64,000 nucleotides of DNA from Molanna angustata. Taxonomy: Eukaryota; Arthropoda; Insecta; Trichoptera; Molannidae. This document shows positions 23,262 to 33,188 of this stretch, in pieces. The notes below the pieces were generated by a model. That model was not told the DNA's origin and searched no databases. It saw only the letters and a list, made by a program, of their open reading frames with translations. Position 1 is the stretch's first letter, and each line of letters opens with the position of its first letter. The stretch is taken from assembly GCA_963576475.1 (NCBI GenBank), contig OY754990.1:9344921-9408920 (forward strand). Reading direction: 5' to 3'. The translations under genes were made by a program, and so were the position numbers.

Positions 23262-23419
23262 AATATATTTTTTTTAATAAAAATTAATATGTCCTTGTTA
23301 AACAAGTACATATACGTCTTCCTACGTTCCCTAAAATAATCAAATAGGTGAACGAAATCGGTCGAGGCAGGATTCGAACTCGCGACCACTGGATTACCCG
23401 CTCTGCCATCCACCCATCT
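23262..23419 (-). mobile_element. tRNA-derived SINE2, copy with deleted anticodon arm
   Basis: The minus strand has GATGGGTGGATGGCAGAGCG, then GTAATCCAGTGGTCGCGAG and TTCGAATCCTGCCTCGACCG, a body, and an A-rich tail (T-run at 23,267 on plus). Compared with the copy at 26,763-26,950, 16 bases including the D-arm end and part of the anticodon arm are missing. Confidence 0.85.
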
Positions 23420-23595
23420 AAATTTAGTGAAAAATAATTGGCGTATTTATTTTTTAATAGTGTAACTGTATTATGATGGTTTTTGTAAAAAAAATCGGTT
23501 ATTTTTCCTAATAAAATAAAGCAAAATAAAACTCTCACGTTCCAATAAATTAATATTTTAGATTTTCATATCAAGAACATAAGAAGATTTAAAGA

Positions 23596-23875
23596 CTTCT
23601 TCTTCCTTTTCATAGACCCGAAGATCTGTTTCTACCGCTATTCTGTTTCCTGCGTTGTGGACTGCCAACTGTCTTGCCATCTCTTTGGAGGTCTTCCGTG
23701 TGGTCTTCTTCCAGCTGTGTTCTCCTGGAGAGCGATATGTGGGAGTCTATTTTCATCCATTATGTTTACATGTGAGCTCCAATGTCGCCTCCGCTGTCTT
23801 CCCCATCTGACGATGTCTTCCGTACTACACTTTTTTTCTTATTTAAGTATTTCGAATTCGGTCTCTTAGAGTGAT
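23596..23875 (-). pseudogene. RTE-type family R, C-terminal fragment
   Basis: Minus-strand translation gives LRDRIRNT, a stop, IRKKCSTEDIVRWGRQRRRH, NIMDENRLPHIALQ and RRPHGRPPKRWQDSWQSTTQ, with an AAGAAGAAG tail at 23,597-23,606. This matches the last 90 residues of 16,625-17,338. It ends head-to-head against the family S fragment. Confidence 0.85.
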
Positions 23876-23891
23876 TTAAAGACAATTTATA

Positions 23892-24080
23892 CACTCTGCA
23901 CGGGACGAGAAGACGAAGCAGGCCAAAACTCACCATCGAGCATTCTCTGCGGACCTGCATGATGCTGGCTTAAGCTGGGATGAAGCTGTCCATCTGGCTC
24001 AAGATAGAGAGGCTTGGAGATATTTTGTGGCGTCCACGTGCTCCACACTTGGAGCGAACGTGGATTAAGTAAGTAAGTAA
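23892..24080 (+). pseudogene. RTE-type family S, C-terminal end
   Basis: The frame 23,892-24,068 encodes HSARDEKTKQAKTHHRAF, LHDAGLSWDEAVHLAQDRE and AWRYFVASTCSTLGANVD, then a stop and a GTAAGTAAGTAA tail. The 'W.EA..LAQDR..WR ... STC' ending is characteristic of insect RTE-like reverse transcriptases. Only the last 58 residues remain. Confidence 0.85.
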
Positions 24081-24150
24081 TACATCAGTTTGATGTAGGC
24101 CACTGTTTTTTATATGTATCACATAAATATATAAATGAATTGAATAAGAA

Positions 24151-24790
24151 AAAAATCCAATGTTTGCGCATATGTAATAATAAAAAATATTAGATTGTTG
24201 ACACATTGGTACAAGTAGGTAAATAAGACAAAAATGACCTTATAAGTCTGGCGCAATTCAGGGGTGACTTCTATGCGAAAAATGCATTGTCACCTCAGGT
24301 ATAAGAATTGTTGCTCTCATTATTTACAAAAAAAAAAAATCTCTCAATAGATGGCGTTACAACAAAAAAAAAATTAAAATAATAAGAATGTTGTTCATAA
24401 TTTCACACATAGATGGCTCTAGTAAAAATACTTGTTTTCAAGCGAAAAGAATTTCAGTATTGCAATATATAGAACTTTCAAAAATTTAATTGATAGGGAT
24501 CTCATTAAAAAGGCATAATTGGTGAACGTTGCGCAAGCGCTTAAAGTGATCACGTAAACCAGCCGATGACAGGTCGTAAGCCCTGTAGGTACCTTGATTT
24601 CCCGGTTCTCCTACAGTGAATATTCCAACTTCGTCTCTATTGAGATAATTAAAAATCTGTTAAAAAATATCTTTGACTCCCGACATGGAAAAAAATCCAA
24701 TGTTTGCGCATTTGCAATAATAAAAAATATTCGATTAAGCTTTTTCATTCAGTTAACCCAAAACATTTCTTTATATTTGAGATGAATTAA
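24151..24790 (+). mobile_element. Helitron-like repeat X, partial dimer
   Basis: AAAAATCCAATGTTTGCGCA occurs at 24,151 and again at 24,691, 540 bases apart. Between them lie CAGGGGTGACTTC, TTGTTGCTCTCATTATTTAC, AATAGATGGCGTTAC, CAGGTCGTAAGCCCTGTAGG and CCAACTTCGTCTCTATTGAG. The same blocks recur at 10,755, 15,790 (inverted) and 31,433. No terminus is evident here. Confidence 0.65.
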
Positions 24791-24957
24791 TTGAATTTAG
24801 AGGGAGTTGTTTGTTGAGATACATAAATCAATTATTGAACACGCCTAGTAAAATATTCAAAATAATAAATTAATATTTAAAACATAGCAATAAACATTAC
24901 CTCTAAACTGATTTTTAAAAGTATCAAATTGGCTTCGGACAAGAAAGAATATTTAAA

Positions 24958-25985
24958 ACTAGTTGCATGTAACACATGAGATCCAACTGTCGATAGCGAT
25001 AGTATGTATAGTTGAAGAATATGTACCAAACTATAAACCCATAAATACAAATTATTTATTATTTTATGATATTTAGTTTTCTATACAACACATGTACCTA
25101 GGTAGTCAAGATAGGATAGTATGGAGGTCGGTCTTTTTTTCCTACCCGGAATATGAAAAAAGCATGATGGTATATGTATATTGTATGTTTAGAGATGAAA
25201 TATCAAACTATTAAGTCTTCTTTGATATTGTGTATAGGTGACTACCATACAAATTGTATGAAGCGATGTCGTCACTAAATTCAATTTTTATAAAAATTGT
25301 TAAAAAAAATTTGAGATGTACTGCTACAATGTTCATATTTTTTATATAAAATTAAATTATCTAGTTGGGGTGTTTCGGCTTTTTTCGATATTTTAAAAAA
25401 AAATGGAAATATAGGCAGTTAAACTCATAAATTTATCATAAAAAAAATACTTTTCTTAATAAAAAATGCTTGAGAAACCCTGGAATTTTTTTGAAAAAAC
25501 TTATTTGAGATTTTGTATTTGTCTATGTTTGTACCAATTTTCAGCGTTCTACCGTTTATGGTTTCTGAGATATATGGAAAAATAAAATAAAAATTCAAAA
25601 GTTGATAACCCCTGACTGAAACAAAAATTCAAAATTCCGAGTATAAAAGTTTTGTAGGCCTGTAACTGTTTATATATTCTGAAATTTTAGGCTCTGTAAA
25701 TTGAGCGGATCAAAAGTTATAAGGGGGGGACGGACACACAGACACACAGACACACACACACACACACACACACACAGGCACACGAAATGTTCTACTCCGA
25801 ATTCTGAGTAAATCCGTGTATGGAACATATATGCTGCGAAGCCTCTAAGTTGGTGTTTTTTGACTTCAAAGTTGGAAAAGCCGTGAAAAAAGTAGACCTC
25901 TCCATACAATTCTCGCGTATTCTGGCTTGATACATTGTCGATATGTTAAGAGAACAAAGTTCTCCTGAACAAATCGACAGTTGGA
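24958..25985 (+). mobile_element. Family H (DINE/HINE-like) copy H3, full length
   Basis: It runs from ACTAGTTGCATGTAACACAT to ATCGACAGTTGGA. TCCAACTGTCGAT (24,982-24,994) is the exact reverse complement of 25,973-25,985. A hairpin spans 25,937-25,978 (GTCGATATGTTAAGAGAA against TTCTCCTGAACAAATCGAC). A GACACACAGACACACACAC microsatellite is at 25,730-25,781. Subterminal inverted repeats, a 3' hairpin and an internal microsatellite without coding capacity are hallmarks of non-autonomous Helentron-derived DINE/HINE elements. That class is inferred, not proven. Confidence 0.82.
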
Positions 25986-26760
25986 AAATCGAGACATACA
26001 TAATAATAAAGTCTCTTCGTTTTTTTAATTACTCGATATTAAAATCTTGACGCAATGTCGAAACTCTTCAAAGAGATTATTATGATATTAATACAAAAAA
26101 AAATCCCGTCCTTTTCTCGATGTATTTTCAGATCTTTAATCCACTTCAGAGACAAGATAAAGATTTTCATGTCAATTGGAGTTAATTTGTATAAGAGCGC
26201 CTTTTCTCAAAATTATTTTGCGAAATCATCTACGCCGAATTATATTAATTCAGATGTCGCTATATTAAGTCTCCGTCTTTTGACTCATGAAAAATATATC
26301 AAATTTTTATCTACATAAAAATAAATTTATTCATAAAAGTTGTTCAATTTATATCTTATATTAAATCTACACTAAGGAATATAATGAGATTAAAAATCAC
26401 AGTCCTCTCTAAATTCATTGAGTTATCGAATCGTAGAAAAAAGTTATCATTCATAAAATGAAAAAAAAATCATTCATATTTTAAAACATCACAGAAATTT
26501 AAATTATGCATTTTATTTCAAGATCCACTTCTATGGAATAGTGAGAAAATAGTAGAACTCTCTCACAAGGCTTTGAATGTCGAGTGTACTCACCAAACGC
26601 TCGGTAAAATTGTCAGAGGAAAAACGCTCTGACATTTATAGTAGGTATCTGTTGACTTCTATTTTATCTGTGATGACTTATATTTGTTTTTATGGTATCT
26701 AGTATGTCAGTTGACTTTATTTATTATGACAATATGCATCCACAAAGAGGTTGTCCTTAC
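25986..26760. other. AT-rich spacer, nothing recognised
   Basis: An 87-residue open frame at 26,055-26,318 has no recognisable motif and is compatible with chance. Confidence 0.4.
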
Positions 26761-26762
26761 GA

Positions 26763-26950
26763 TTTTTTTTTTTTTAATAAAAAATGAATATTTCTTTGTT
26801 AAACAAGTACATATACATCTTCCTACGTTCCCTAAAATAAGCAAATAAATGCTTGTGATATAGGTGAACGAAATCGGTCGAGGCAGGATTCGAACTCGCG
26901 ACCACTGGATTACTAGCCCAGCGCACTAACCGCTCTGCCATCGACCCATC
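26763..26950 (-). mobile_element. tRNA-derived SINE2, full copy
   Basis: The minus strand starts GATGGGTCGATGGCAGAGCG, with TGGCAGAGCGGTTAGTG as A-box and GAGTTCGAATCC as B-box. A CTGGG/TCCAG stem closes a CTAGTAA anticodon-like loop. The head is followed by a 90-base body (TTTCGTTCACCTATATCACA) and an A-tail. Box spacing is that of a tRNA, but the 3' body and the second copy at 23,262 show it is a SINE. Confidence 0.9.
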
Positions 26951-26999
26951 TTTTGCTATAAAGTATATATTTTCATTTTTTATTATTTTAGTGTAATAT

Positions 27000-27167
27000 A
27001 TATTTTCTTTGATTTTTTTTCCATTTTTTTGTTGATTTACATGCACAATTTTGTCATATTTTGTAATCTGGTTGTTTGGAAGAAATTGCCTAATGGCAAT
27101 TTGCTCGCCAGTGAACAATATATTTCTTTATATTATGTACGGAAAGATAAATAAATAAATATTTTTT
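27000..27167 (+). mobile_element. Non-LTR 3' end with GCC-stem hairpin
   Basis: GTTGTTTGGAAGAAATTGCC begins a hairpin, AAATTGCC-TAAT-GGCAATTT (27,085-27,104). It is followed by CTCGCCAGTG and a GATAAATAAATAAATA tail. This is the layout of common moth LINE 3' ends. No reading frame is preserved. Confidence 0.6.
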
Positions 27168-27589
27168 TTATAAAAATATAAATCAAATTTCATTTTTACA
27201 TATGTATATATGACAGATAGTAAATCTTAGTAAATAAGTATGTTAAAAAAAATAAGGGGAATAACAGGCGCCATTTTGTTTTTGGCTGTTTGGTAAAAAC
27301 TCGTAGATCGATGTATTGCCATAAATCTATTGGACAACTTCCTGTTATCCTAAAATTAATCACCAAAAAATATTAATACAAATAAATACGACAAACATTA
27401 TGTATATGTATATCTACTCAACTTGTAGTCCAATTGACGGAATTCAATATGTCACTTTTATGTCCTCATCTAGTGCCTAGTCTACAACAGTTACGTAAGT
27501 GTTTAATCAAGTGGCAGGATACTAGTATTGTGGACAGTGGACAGTGACAGTTTACACTAAAGCCAGTCAAGTGTCGTTTCGTCTATCGC

Positions 27590-27883
27590 GATGACCGAAG
27601 AAAATCACACATACTTGATGATTAAATATTTTTCTCAAGCCAAAGATTCACTCTTATTGCTTTATCCAAAGCATATAGAACGAGTCCTACCTTAGCATTG
27701 CCAATATTGACGGGCATGACATCCCTAGATCTCGAAATGCAGCGTAGAGGTGCTATTTTTGATCTTTTGCGGGGGCGTTATTCTGTAATAATTGGAAATG
27801 TTCTTCATTCCCCTCCAGAGATCCGAGTGTCACGCAGTGTTCTTGAAAGAAGTGTTTACGAAAATTTACAGAATATCAGCTAG
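27590..27883 (+). other. Two small unassigned open frames
   Basis: 27,590-27,694 encodes 34 residues starting MTEENHTYLMIKYFSQAKD. 27,698-27,883 encodes 61 residues starting MPILTGMTSLDLEMQRRG. They lie close together in an AT-rich context. I recognise neither; they could be a frameshifted gene relic or chance. Confidence 0.2.
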
Positions 27884-27893
27884 TCCCGTTGGA

Positions 27894-27978
27894 CGGCTTG
27901 CTCAGTGGGTAGAATATCATTTTTATTTTTTCGTGACGTGAGGAATCGACTTGAATCTCCCTGGTTTGTTCCCGACTT
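27894..27978 (+). mobile_element. Possible decayed tRNA-derived SINE head
   Basis: GGCTTGCTCAGTGGGTAGAA resembles a pol III A-box region. GAATCGACTTGAATCTCC, 50 bases on, resembles a degenerate B-box. The match is weak and no second copy is present. Confidence 0.35.
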
Positions 27979-28354
27979 TTGGATTTTTCAATTTTTTTCA
28001 GGACACATAAATTTTATGCCTTCTCTGCCTCAAGTCAGTTGTGTCAATACCCGGACCAAATATTGGTATGATTATTGCCACCCAACGGTGTCCTCTTATA
28101 GATCGGAGCTCCTGGTTGCTGCCGGTGAGCCTCTTAAAGATCTCAGTGGTCATGAAGATTTTGTGACCTCGAAAAACAATTTCAAAGGCATTAAGAAATT
28201 CTGTTATAATTATGGTGCCTTACTATAGGTAGATTCCCATTATGTTAATTTTTACAGAGGTCTTGGTCACTCCTCTGATGCTTTTTATTTAAAAAGGTCA
28301 GGAGGGCAAGTCCGGTCAAACGTTGAAATCAATACCCTCACGATTACCCATATC

Positions 28355-28785
28355 ATGGATATGATTATGTTGTTATGTCATAAACTTCAGAGTGACCTGG
28401 ATAGATTATCACAATATTGCAAACAAAACAAACTTGACTTGAATTCTCAAAATGTATCAAAATTTCATTCACTCGTGCTAAAAACATTATTACATACCTA
28501 TAATTATATGCTTCACAATAACACGCTCGAAGAAGTGGATCATATAAGAGATTTGGGGATTATGTTAGACTCAAACTCAAACATTTGGATATAATAGTTA
28601 ATAAAGCTTATAAATCTTTGGGGTAAATTATCCGCCTGTGTAAACCATTTAAAAATGTCAGTACACTTCATGGGTTATACACCACGTTCATACGTCCACA
28701 TTTAGAATACTGCACTCCAATATGGTCTCCTTACTACCTAAAACATATAAATAGAATTGAAAAAGTACAAAAGAAGTACGAGTCA
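28355..28785 (+). pseudogene. Jockey-group reverse transcriptase fragment
   Basis: In two frames the translation gives LQSDLDRLSQYCKQNKLDLN, NNTLEEVDHIRDLGIMLDSN, then KAYKSLG, FKNVSTLHGLYTTFIRPHLE and YCTPIWSPYYLKHINRIEKVQ. This aligns with copy A around LNRLSKYCDANKLQLN to RSKLEYCSAVWNPLY. Frameshifts and a stop (near 28,594 and 28,625) and loss of both ends make it a relic of a different, older Jockey lineage. Confidence 0.83.
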
Positions 28786-29717
28786 CTGTGATTTTTAAAG
28801 ACTATCTGAACCTAACCAAAAAATTAATGGGAATAGAGATATACGTACACATCATCATTTCTTTGTCGTATTTTATTTCATCCCGTATAAATTTCGGTTA
28901 GATTTAGGTAGTCTTTAATAACAAAAGGCGAGTTGCTTTATAAATTGAATGGGAATTGGCTGCAGGAAAATTTTATCGATATCTCTCTCATTTGAGGTTA
29001 GGAATAAGTTTTTCATGTATTCGCATTTAATCACATTTTTTAAATAAATTTAATATCTCTACATATTATTTACGTAGTTGTATGATTTTAAACAGTATTT
29101 ATTGTGGTCTAGTTATATGAGATGGTTTATTTCTGACATTAGATTAGAGATGGTCAGCGAATGCGGTGACGAGCAACGGCTACAACATACATAATAGCAA
29201 TCGATTCTATTTTGTTCAACTTGCGATGCAGCTCGTAAGGCAAGTTGACTCGCCACTGTACGAGCTGTTTAGCTACTGGACTTACCAACTTGACTATACA
29301 CTAAACCAATGTAAACGAGACATAAGTCAAAGCAAGTTACAATGACATAATAATTTATTTATTTCAATATATTACGCAAAACCAGAGCATGATATAACCG
29401 ACAGATAACTTCTGGGAAAGCGTTTAATTTGTAGCTGCGCCTTATCGACAAGCTGCAACATGTATACCCTCGATGATTCTCGAATATTCACGACGATTAA
29501 CAAAGATCAACGAACCACAGCCCACCGCTGTTGATACGAGCCGATCGACAGATCATTCATGCGTTGATCGTTTAACATATTAGAATCTCAAATTTATTAG
29601 TTCCGACCTACGACGCCAGATATTAATTAACTTATTATTTATATTGTAATATCTATTTTATTCGAAATACCAGTGTTGATCATGTAAGTTCTTTTATTTG
29701 AAACCTTTCATCACTAT
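28786..29717. other. Spacer, nothing recognised
   Basis: No coding motif or shared repeat was identified in this 0.9 kb. Confidence 0.4.
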
Positions 29718-30300
29718 TGTAGCGGCTGAGCCAGCTGGCATTTCCCCCGCCAGGCGACTCGACCGTTATAAGGAGCGGTTCGACCAGGCGCCGGTTATCT
29801 TCTGTGGGCTTCCGTCCGGTCAGGTGTTGCGCGTCGTCTTCTCCATTTTTGTCCGCGAAATTATACTCGTAATCTAATTAGTAATAACTATAGTTTCACT
29901 GTATATTATATACTTGTTTGTGCTTAATTAAAGACTCATGTAAGTAAATCATCTTTCAATATTGAGATACCCACTGCTCTTATTTATAACTGTTTAATAT
30001 TGTACATATCTATGCTATACGATTACTACCGGTATCGTATAGTATAATTGGGGAACGGTTCGTCCATGTAACACGTGTGGACAAACCGTGAATCAGGTAC
30101 ACGTCCGATCAGTTCGATTCTAATCCAAACGTGCAGAAGGTTCATTCGTCCGGCAGTTCAATTCTACCCAAACGAATAAAGTGGAACAGGGCTTCAAACC
30201 CTCGACGTTTCTATCCACGAGAGCCATACCTCCATTACTCCCTTCTTGATAACCTGTACCTCAAAGAAAGGTAAACCCTCATACTGGTAACTTAAACCCC
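29718..30300 (+). promoter_or_regulatory. LTR-like promoter and structured leader, copy A
   Basis: A GC-richer block beginning TGTAGCGGCTGAGCC holds a TATA motif (TTATAAG, 29,766-29,772). CATGTAAGTAA follows at 29,937-29,947, then AATATTGTACATATCTAT. A hairpin has 9-bp perfect arms, CTATACGAT/ATCGTATAG (30,015-30,042), and TTGGGGA lies at 30,048. A second hairpin is at 30,055-30,089 (ACGGTTCGTCCA/TGGACAAACCGT). The order is shared with 63,069-63,760 despite low identity. A retrotransposon LTR with its downstream leader is the likeliest reading. No gag or pol follows, so it would be a solo or broken copy. Confidence 0.5.
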
Positions 30301-30439
30301 TTTACTATAAATAACATACATATTATCGATTATTTAATGAATTGACATAAGCAATATCATATTGTCGGTATTCTAAGTTTATTCTGTAGATAATACTACC
30401 ACGGGAGATGCTCAGAAGAACTTGCATCCCTGGTCCTTC

Positions 30440-30649
30440 TTCCACCCATTGTTAACGCAAACTGTTCCTGCTTAATACGTGTTCAATTCGAGGCACGTTT
30501 CTTTCAATCGTACACATGTTTATAAATTTTACCATGCGTATTGATTGAGCGTTACAAGGCTGTGTTAGAGGCATTTTTTGTGTATGATTGTTTTTGTTTT
30601 AATAGATTAATCTACACAAATCTATATTTTTTTTAAAGATCCTTTAAAT
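30440..30649. repeat. Repeat Z, upstream part
   Basis: TTAACGCAAACTGTTCCTGC and TCAATTCGAGGCACGT are shared with 10,600-10,700. Confidence 0.45.
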
Positions 30650-30650
30650 C

Positions 30651-30758
30651 GACGCAACATCGATCTTATGGTGAGCAATGATTGTGCTATTGACGTTGCT
30701 AGGCACTGGCATAAAATTATTGACCGACACGATAGAAGAAGAAGAAGAAGACGCAACA
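30651..30758 (+). mobile_element. 90-bp RTE insertion with 9-bp duplication
   Basis: GACGCAACA at 30,651-30,659 recurs at 30,750-30,758. Between them are only 90 bases, whose end reads VARHWHKIIDRHDRRRRRR in one frame, like RTE C-termini, with a GAAGAAGAAGAAGAA tail. It interrupts repeat Z. Confidence 0.65.
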
Positions 30759-30764
30759 AACTAG

Positions 30765-31065
30765 GTCCTGATTCGAGGCAGTACTTATATACCTCCTAAT
30801 CAACATGGTAATAAATACGCAGCCCGGCTGTGGAACGATCTTCCGAATTCTGTATTTCCACCTTCTTACAACCCGGGTCTTTTTAAAACCCAAATTAATA
30901 TTTTCCCGAGCAGATTGCAAACCCTCCCCAACGCTACGTCGTGCTCTTCTTTGGAAGAGTATGACGAGCCAAAAATACTAATAGCTGGTGTCCCCTACGT
31001 AGTCATGTTAAAAAAATATAACGAGTTTGCGAGCAAATCGATGGCACGTAATTACGTTGCGTATT
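30765..31065 (+). pseudogene. Non-LTR retrotransposon C-terminus (family Z)
   Basis: An open frame reads IRGSTYIPPNQHGNKYAARL, WNDLPNSVFPPSYNPGLF and KTQINIFPSRLQTLPNAT, and continues to a stop near 31,065. The 'AARLWNDLP ... FK' pattern is the end of CR1/Jockey-group reverse transcriptases. The upstream part is gone. Confidence 0.7.
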
Positions 31066-31349
31066 AACGCACCGATGAAATTTGTCTTTGAACATATTAT
31101 ATATATACTGCTTGGTCATTTTTACACAGTTAAGGAAATATGTGGAGTGTATTTATTAATTAAAACATTCATTAGGAAAAAAATGAAAATTTGTTTGCAC
31201 ACACGCACAGTTCTCTCGACTTGAGTTGAGAAGATGGGCATAAAAAGGTTTAATTTGAATTTAAACGTAACATTCAATATATGTCGGTAATGAAATATTA
31301 AATGCCAAAATAAAACTCATATTTATTTTTTTTTCATATTTATTTTTGC

Positions 31350-31432
31350 ATTGCTTCTCAGGCAAATAACGGGTACTATGTCAAATATTAATTAAAAACG
31401 CACCCAATAACAAGTTGCCACATTTAGGAGAC
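31350..31432 (-). mobile_element. SINE1, 3' body only
   Basis: TTGCTTCTCAGGCAAATAAC to CAAGTTGCCACATTTAGGAG matches the body of SINE1. The tRNA-like head is missing and Helitron-like repeat X starts in its place. Confidence 0.75.
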
Positions 31433-31709
31433 ACACAGGTCGTAAGTCCTGTAGGTGCCTCGAGTTCCTGGTTCTTCTACAATATCCCAACTTCGTCTCT
31501 ATTGAGATGTTGAAAAAATGTTTGTCAATAAAAATATCATTTTGACTCCCGAAAGGGAGAAAAAATCCAATGTTTGCATACAATTAAAAAAATAATATTC
31601 GATTTTTGTATTCATTTTATTACGTTGTTAAAATCCTATATAAGGTTAAGATAAAAGTTAACACGACATCCATTGCCTGAGGCGGTACTAAGTTCGCCGG
31701 GTCAGCTAG
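31433..31709 (+). mobile_element. Helitron-like repeat X with 3' CTAG terminus
   Basis: X blocks (CAGGTCGTAAGTCCTGTAGG, CAACTTCGTCTCTATTGAGA, GACTCCCGAAAGGGAG, AATCCAATGTTTGCATAC) lead to GGCGGTACTAAGTTCGCC and GGGTCAGCTAG, followed by T. A short GC hairpin a few bases before a CTAG end is the Helitron 3' signature. GGGTCAGCTAGT is typical of lepidopteran Lep1-type copies. The 5' end is not intact. Confidence 0.75.
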
Positions 31710-32019
31710 TAAATAAATAAGTCAATAAAGCAGAAAACTGTATTTATTGATTAGCTGGAAATACTTTGACCTAATATTAGCCAAAGTATTAAAAATTATT
31801 ACCCAGCTATAAAATTGTTACCTATATATTGTATATATCACTGTTTCCCTTTTAACTTAACGAGCCATGCTCAAAGAATAATGTATCTCATAACAATACA
31901 TTACTAAAGACGATGGTTTATTGACGCGTATATACGTTGCGAATTCACAATGCTCGAGACAACGTTTTCGCCGAGATGTCTCGGCATTATTTATTTATTT
32001 GGTTTATTTGCGACAGTTG
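31710..32019. other. AT-rich spacer, nothing recognised
   Basis: No shared repeat or coding motif was seen. Confidence 0.35.
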
Positions 32020-32021
32020 GG

Positions 32022-32365
32022 AACCCATCAGCTAGAAGCCGTTGAATCATTCACATACCTGGGATCTCTTGTTACAGTAAGTTAGTAACAAGGTCAAGAC
32101 TTGCCGCGACAAATAGATGCTATTATGGACTGCTAAAGCACCTAAGATCACGACTCATCTCTCGTAAAACAAAAAACCTCATTTTACAAAACTCTTTTTA
32201 GACCGGTCATGACATATGCATCAGAACGCTGGACATTGATCAAGAAAGACGAAAATGCATTGTTGGTGTTCGAAAGGAAAATACTTCGCAAAATATTTGG
32301 CCCCCTACCTGTGAAGGAGGATCTTGGAGTATCCGGTTTAACCATGAGCTAGAAATAATGTATGG
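32022..32365 (+). pseudogene. RTE-type reverse transcriptase fragment, decayed
   Basis: Frames combine to LEAVESFTYLGSLVT, CYYGLLKHLRSRLISRKTK, RPVMTYASERWTLIKKDEN, FERKILRKIFGPLPVKEDLG and a stop after GLTMS. This is the thumb and connection region of an RTE-like protein, upstream of the part kept in other fragments. At least three frame breaks. Confidence 0.8.
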
Positions 32366-32601
32366 CGGTTTTGTAAGTTAAACAACATTATTTTAAAGTG
32401 AAATCAGCACAATTGATCATACACTTCCTAACATACATGCACAGGCACTCTCCATACACACACACATACAGTAAACAAACAGCAAGTCATAAGAAATGAG
32501 ATAAAAGTTATTGTGGTGGATTTGATTCAATGATCCATAAGGTTATTTCCCTTTTGAACCTTTGGTAGTTATTGATATTTTTAATATAATATGGGATGGT
32601 A

Positions 32602-32706
32602 TCGTAAGTCTCCAGAATGTGGCAACTTGTTATTGGGTGCATGTTAAATTAATATTTGACTAAGTACCTGTTAGTTGCCCGAGAAGCTATATTAAATGAA
32701 TAAATA
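32602..32706 (+). mobile_element. SINE1, 3' body on the plus strand
   Basis: CTCCAGAATGTGGCAACTTG, TTATTGGGTGCATGTTAAAT and GTTAGTTGCCCGAGAAGC are the reverse complement of the body at 44,577-44,680. An AAATGAATAAATAAA tail follows. The head is missing. Confidence 0.82.
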
Positions 32707-32761
32707 AACACTGGGAGCTTGATTTTGAATAGTGTCCCTGGGCAAGGCTAGTGTTTGGATG

Positions 32762-32835
32762 AGGAATATTATAAGATAATTATATTCACGATATGGGTAA
32801 TCGTGAGGGTTTTGATTTCACCGCTTGACTAGACT
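32762..32835 (-). repeat. Short repeat shared with 28,310-28,360
   Basis: AACCCTCACGATTACCCATA on the minus strand, preceded by TGAAATCAA, is also found near 28,325-28,353 on the plus strand. Class unknown. Confidence 0.5.
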
Positions 32836-33188
32836 CGCCCCCATCCACTCCACCCCGATTTGAGCGTCAAGAGTGGGGTTTAATTTTGATGTTTTTGCTT
32901 CACGTTTTGAACTTTTTATGCTTTGGCCAAAAATTCCACATTATAAACTCAGATAAAATAATCCGCTCGCTTCCGAAACTCGTTTAATATTTTGCTATCG
33001 CGATAAATAAATTACCTAGCTTAAGCTTCGTAAAATTCCTGTATTCATAAATTAATGAAGTGTACAGACAATTTATAACAAACGACCCGTACAAAAATAT
33101 TTTTTTCTCTAAACTGTAGTTTCAGTAATAGATGGTCGTGAATATTAATGTATTCTTGTACGTTTTGGAAAAAAAAACTATTTGATAA

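Noticed and set aside
25670..25909. An open frame with repeated VCVCVCV
   Set aside because: It is the internal CA microsatellite of a family H element.
26870..26950. A tRNA gene on the minus strand
   Set aside because: The tRNA-like head is followed by a SINE body and A-tail and is shared with a second, deleted copy at 23.3 kb.
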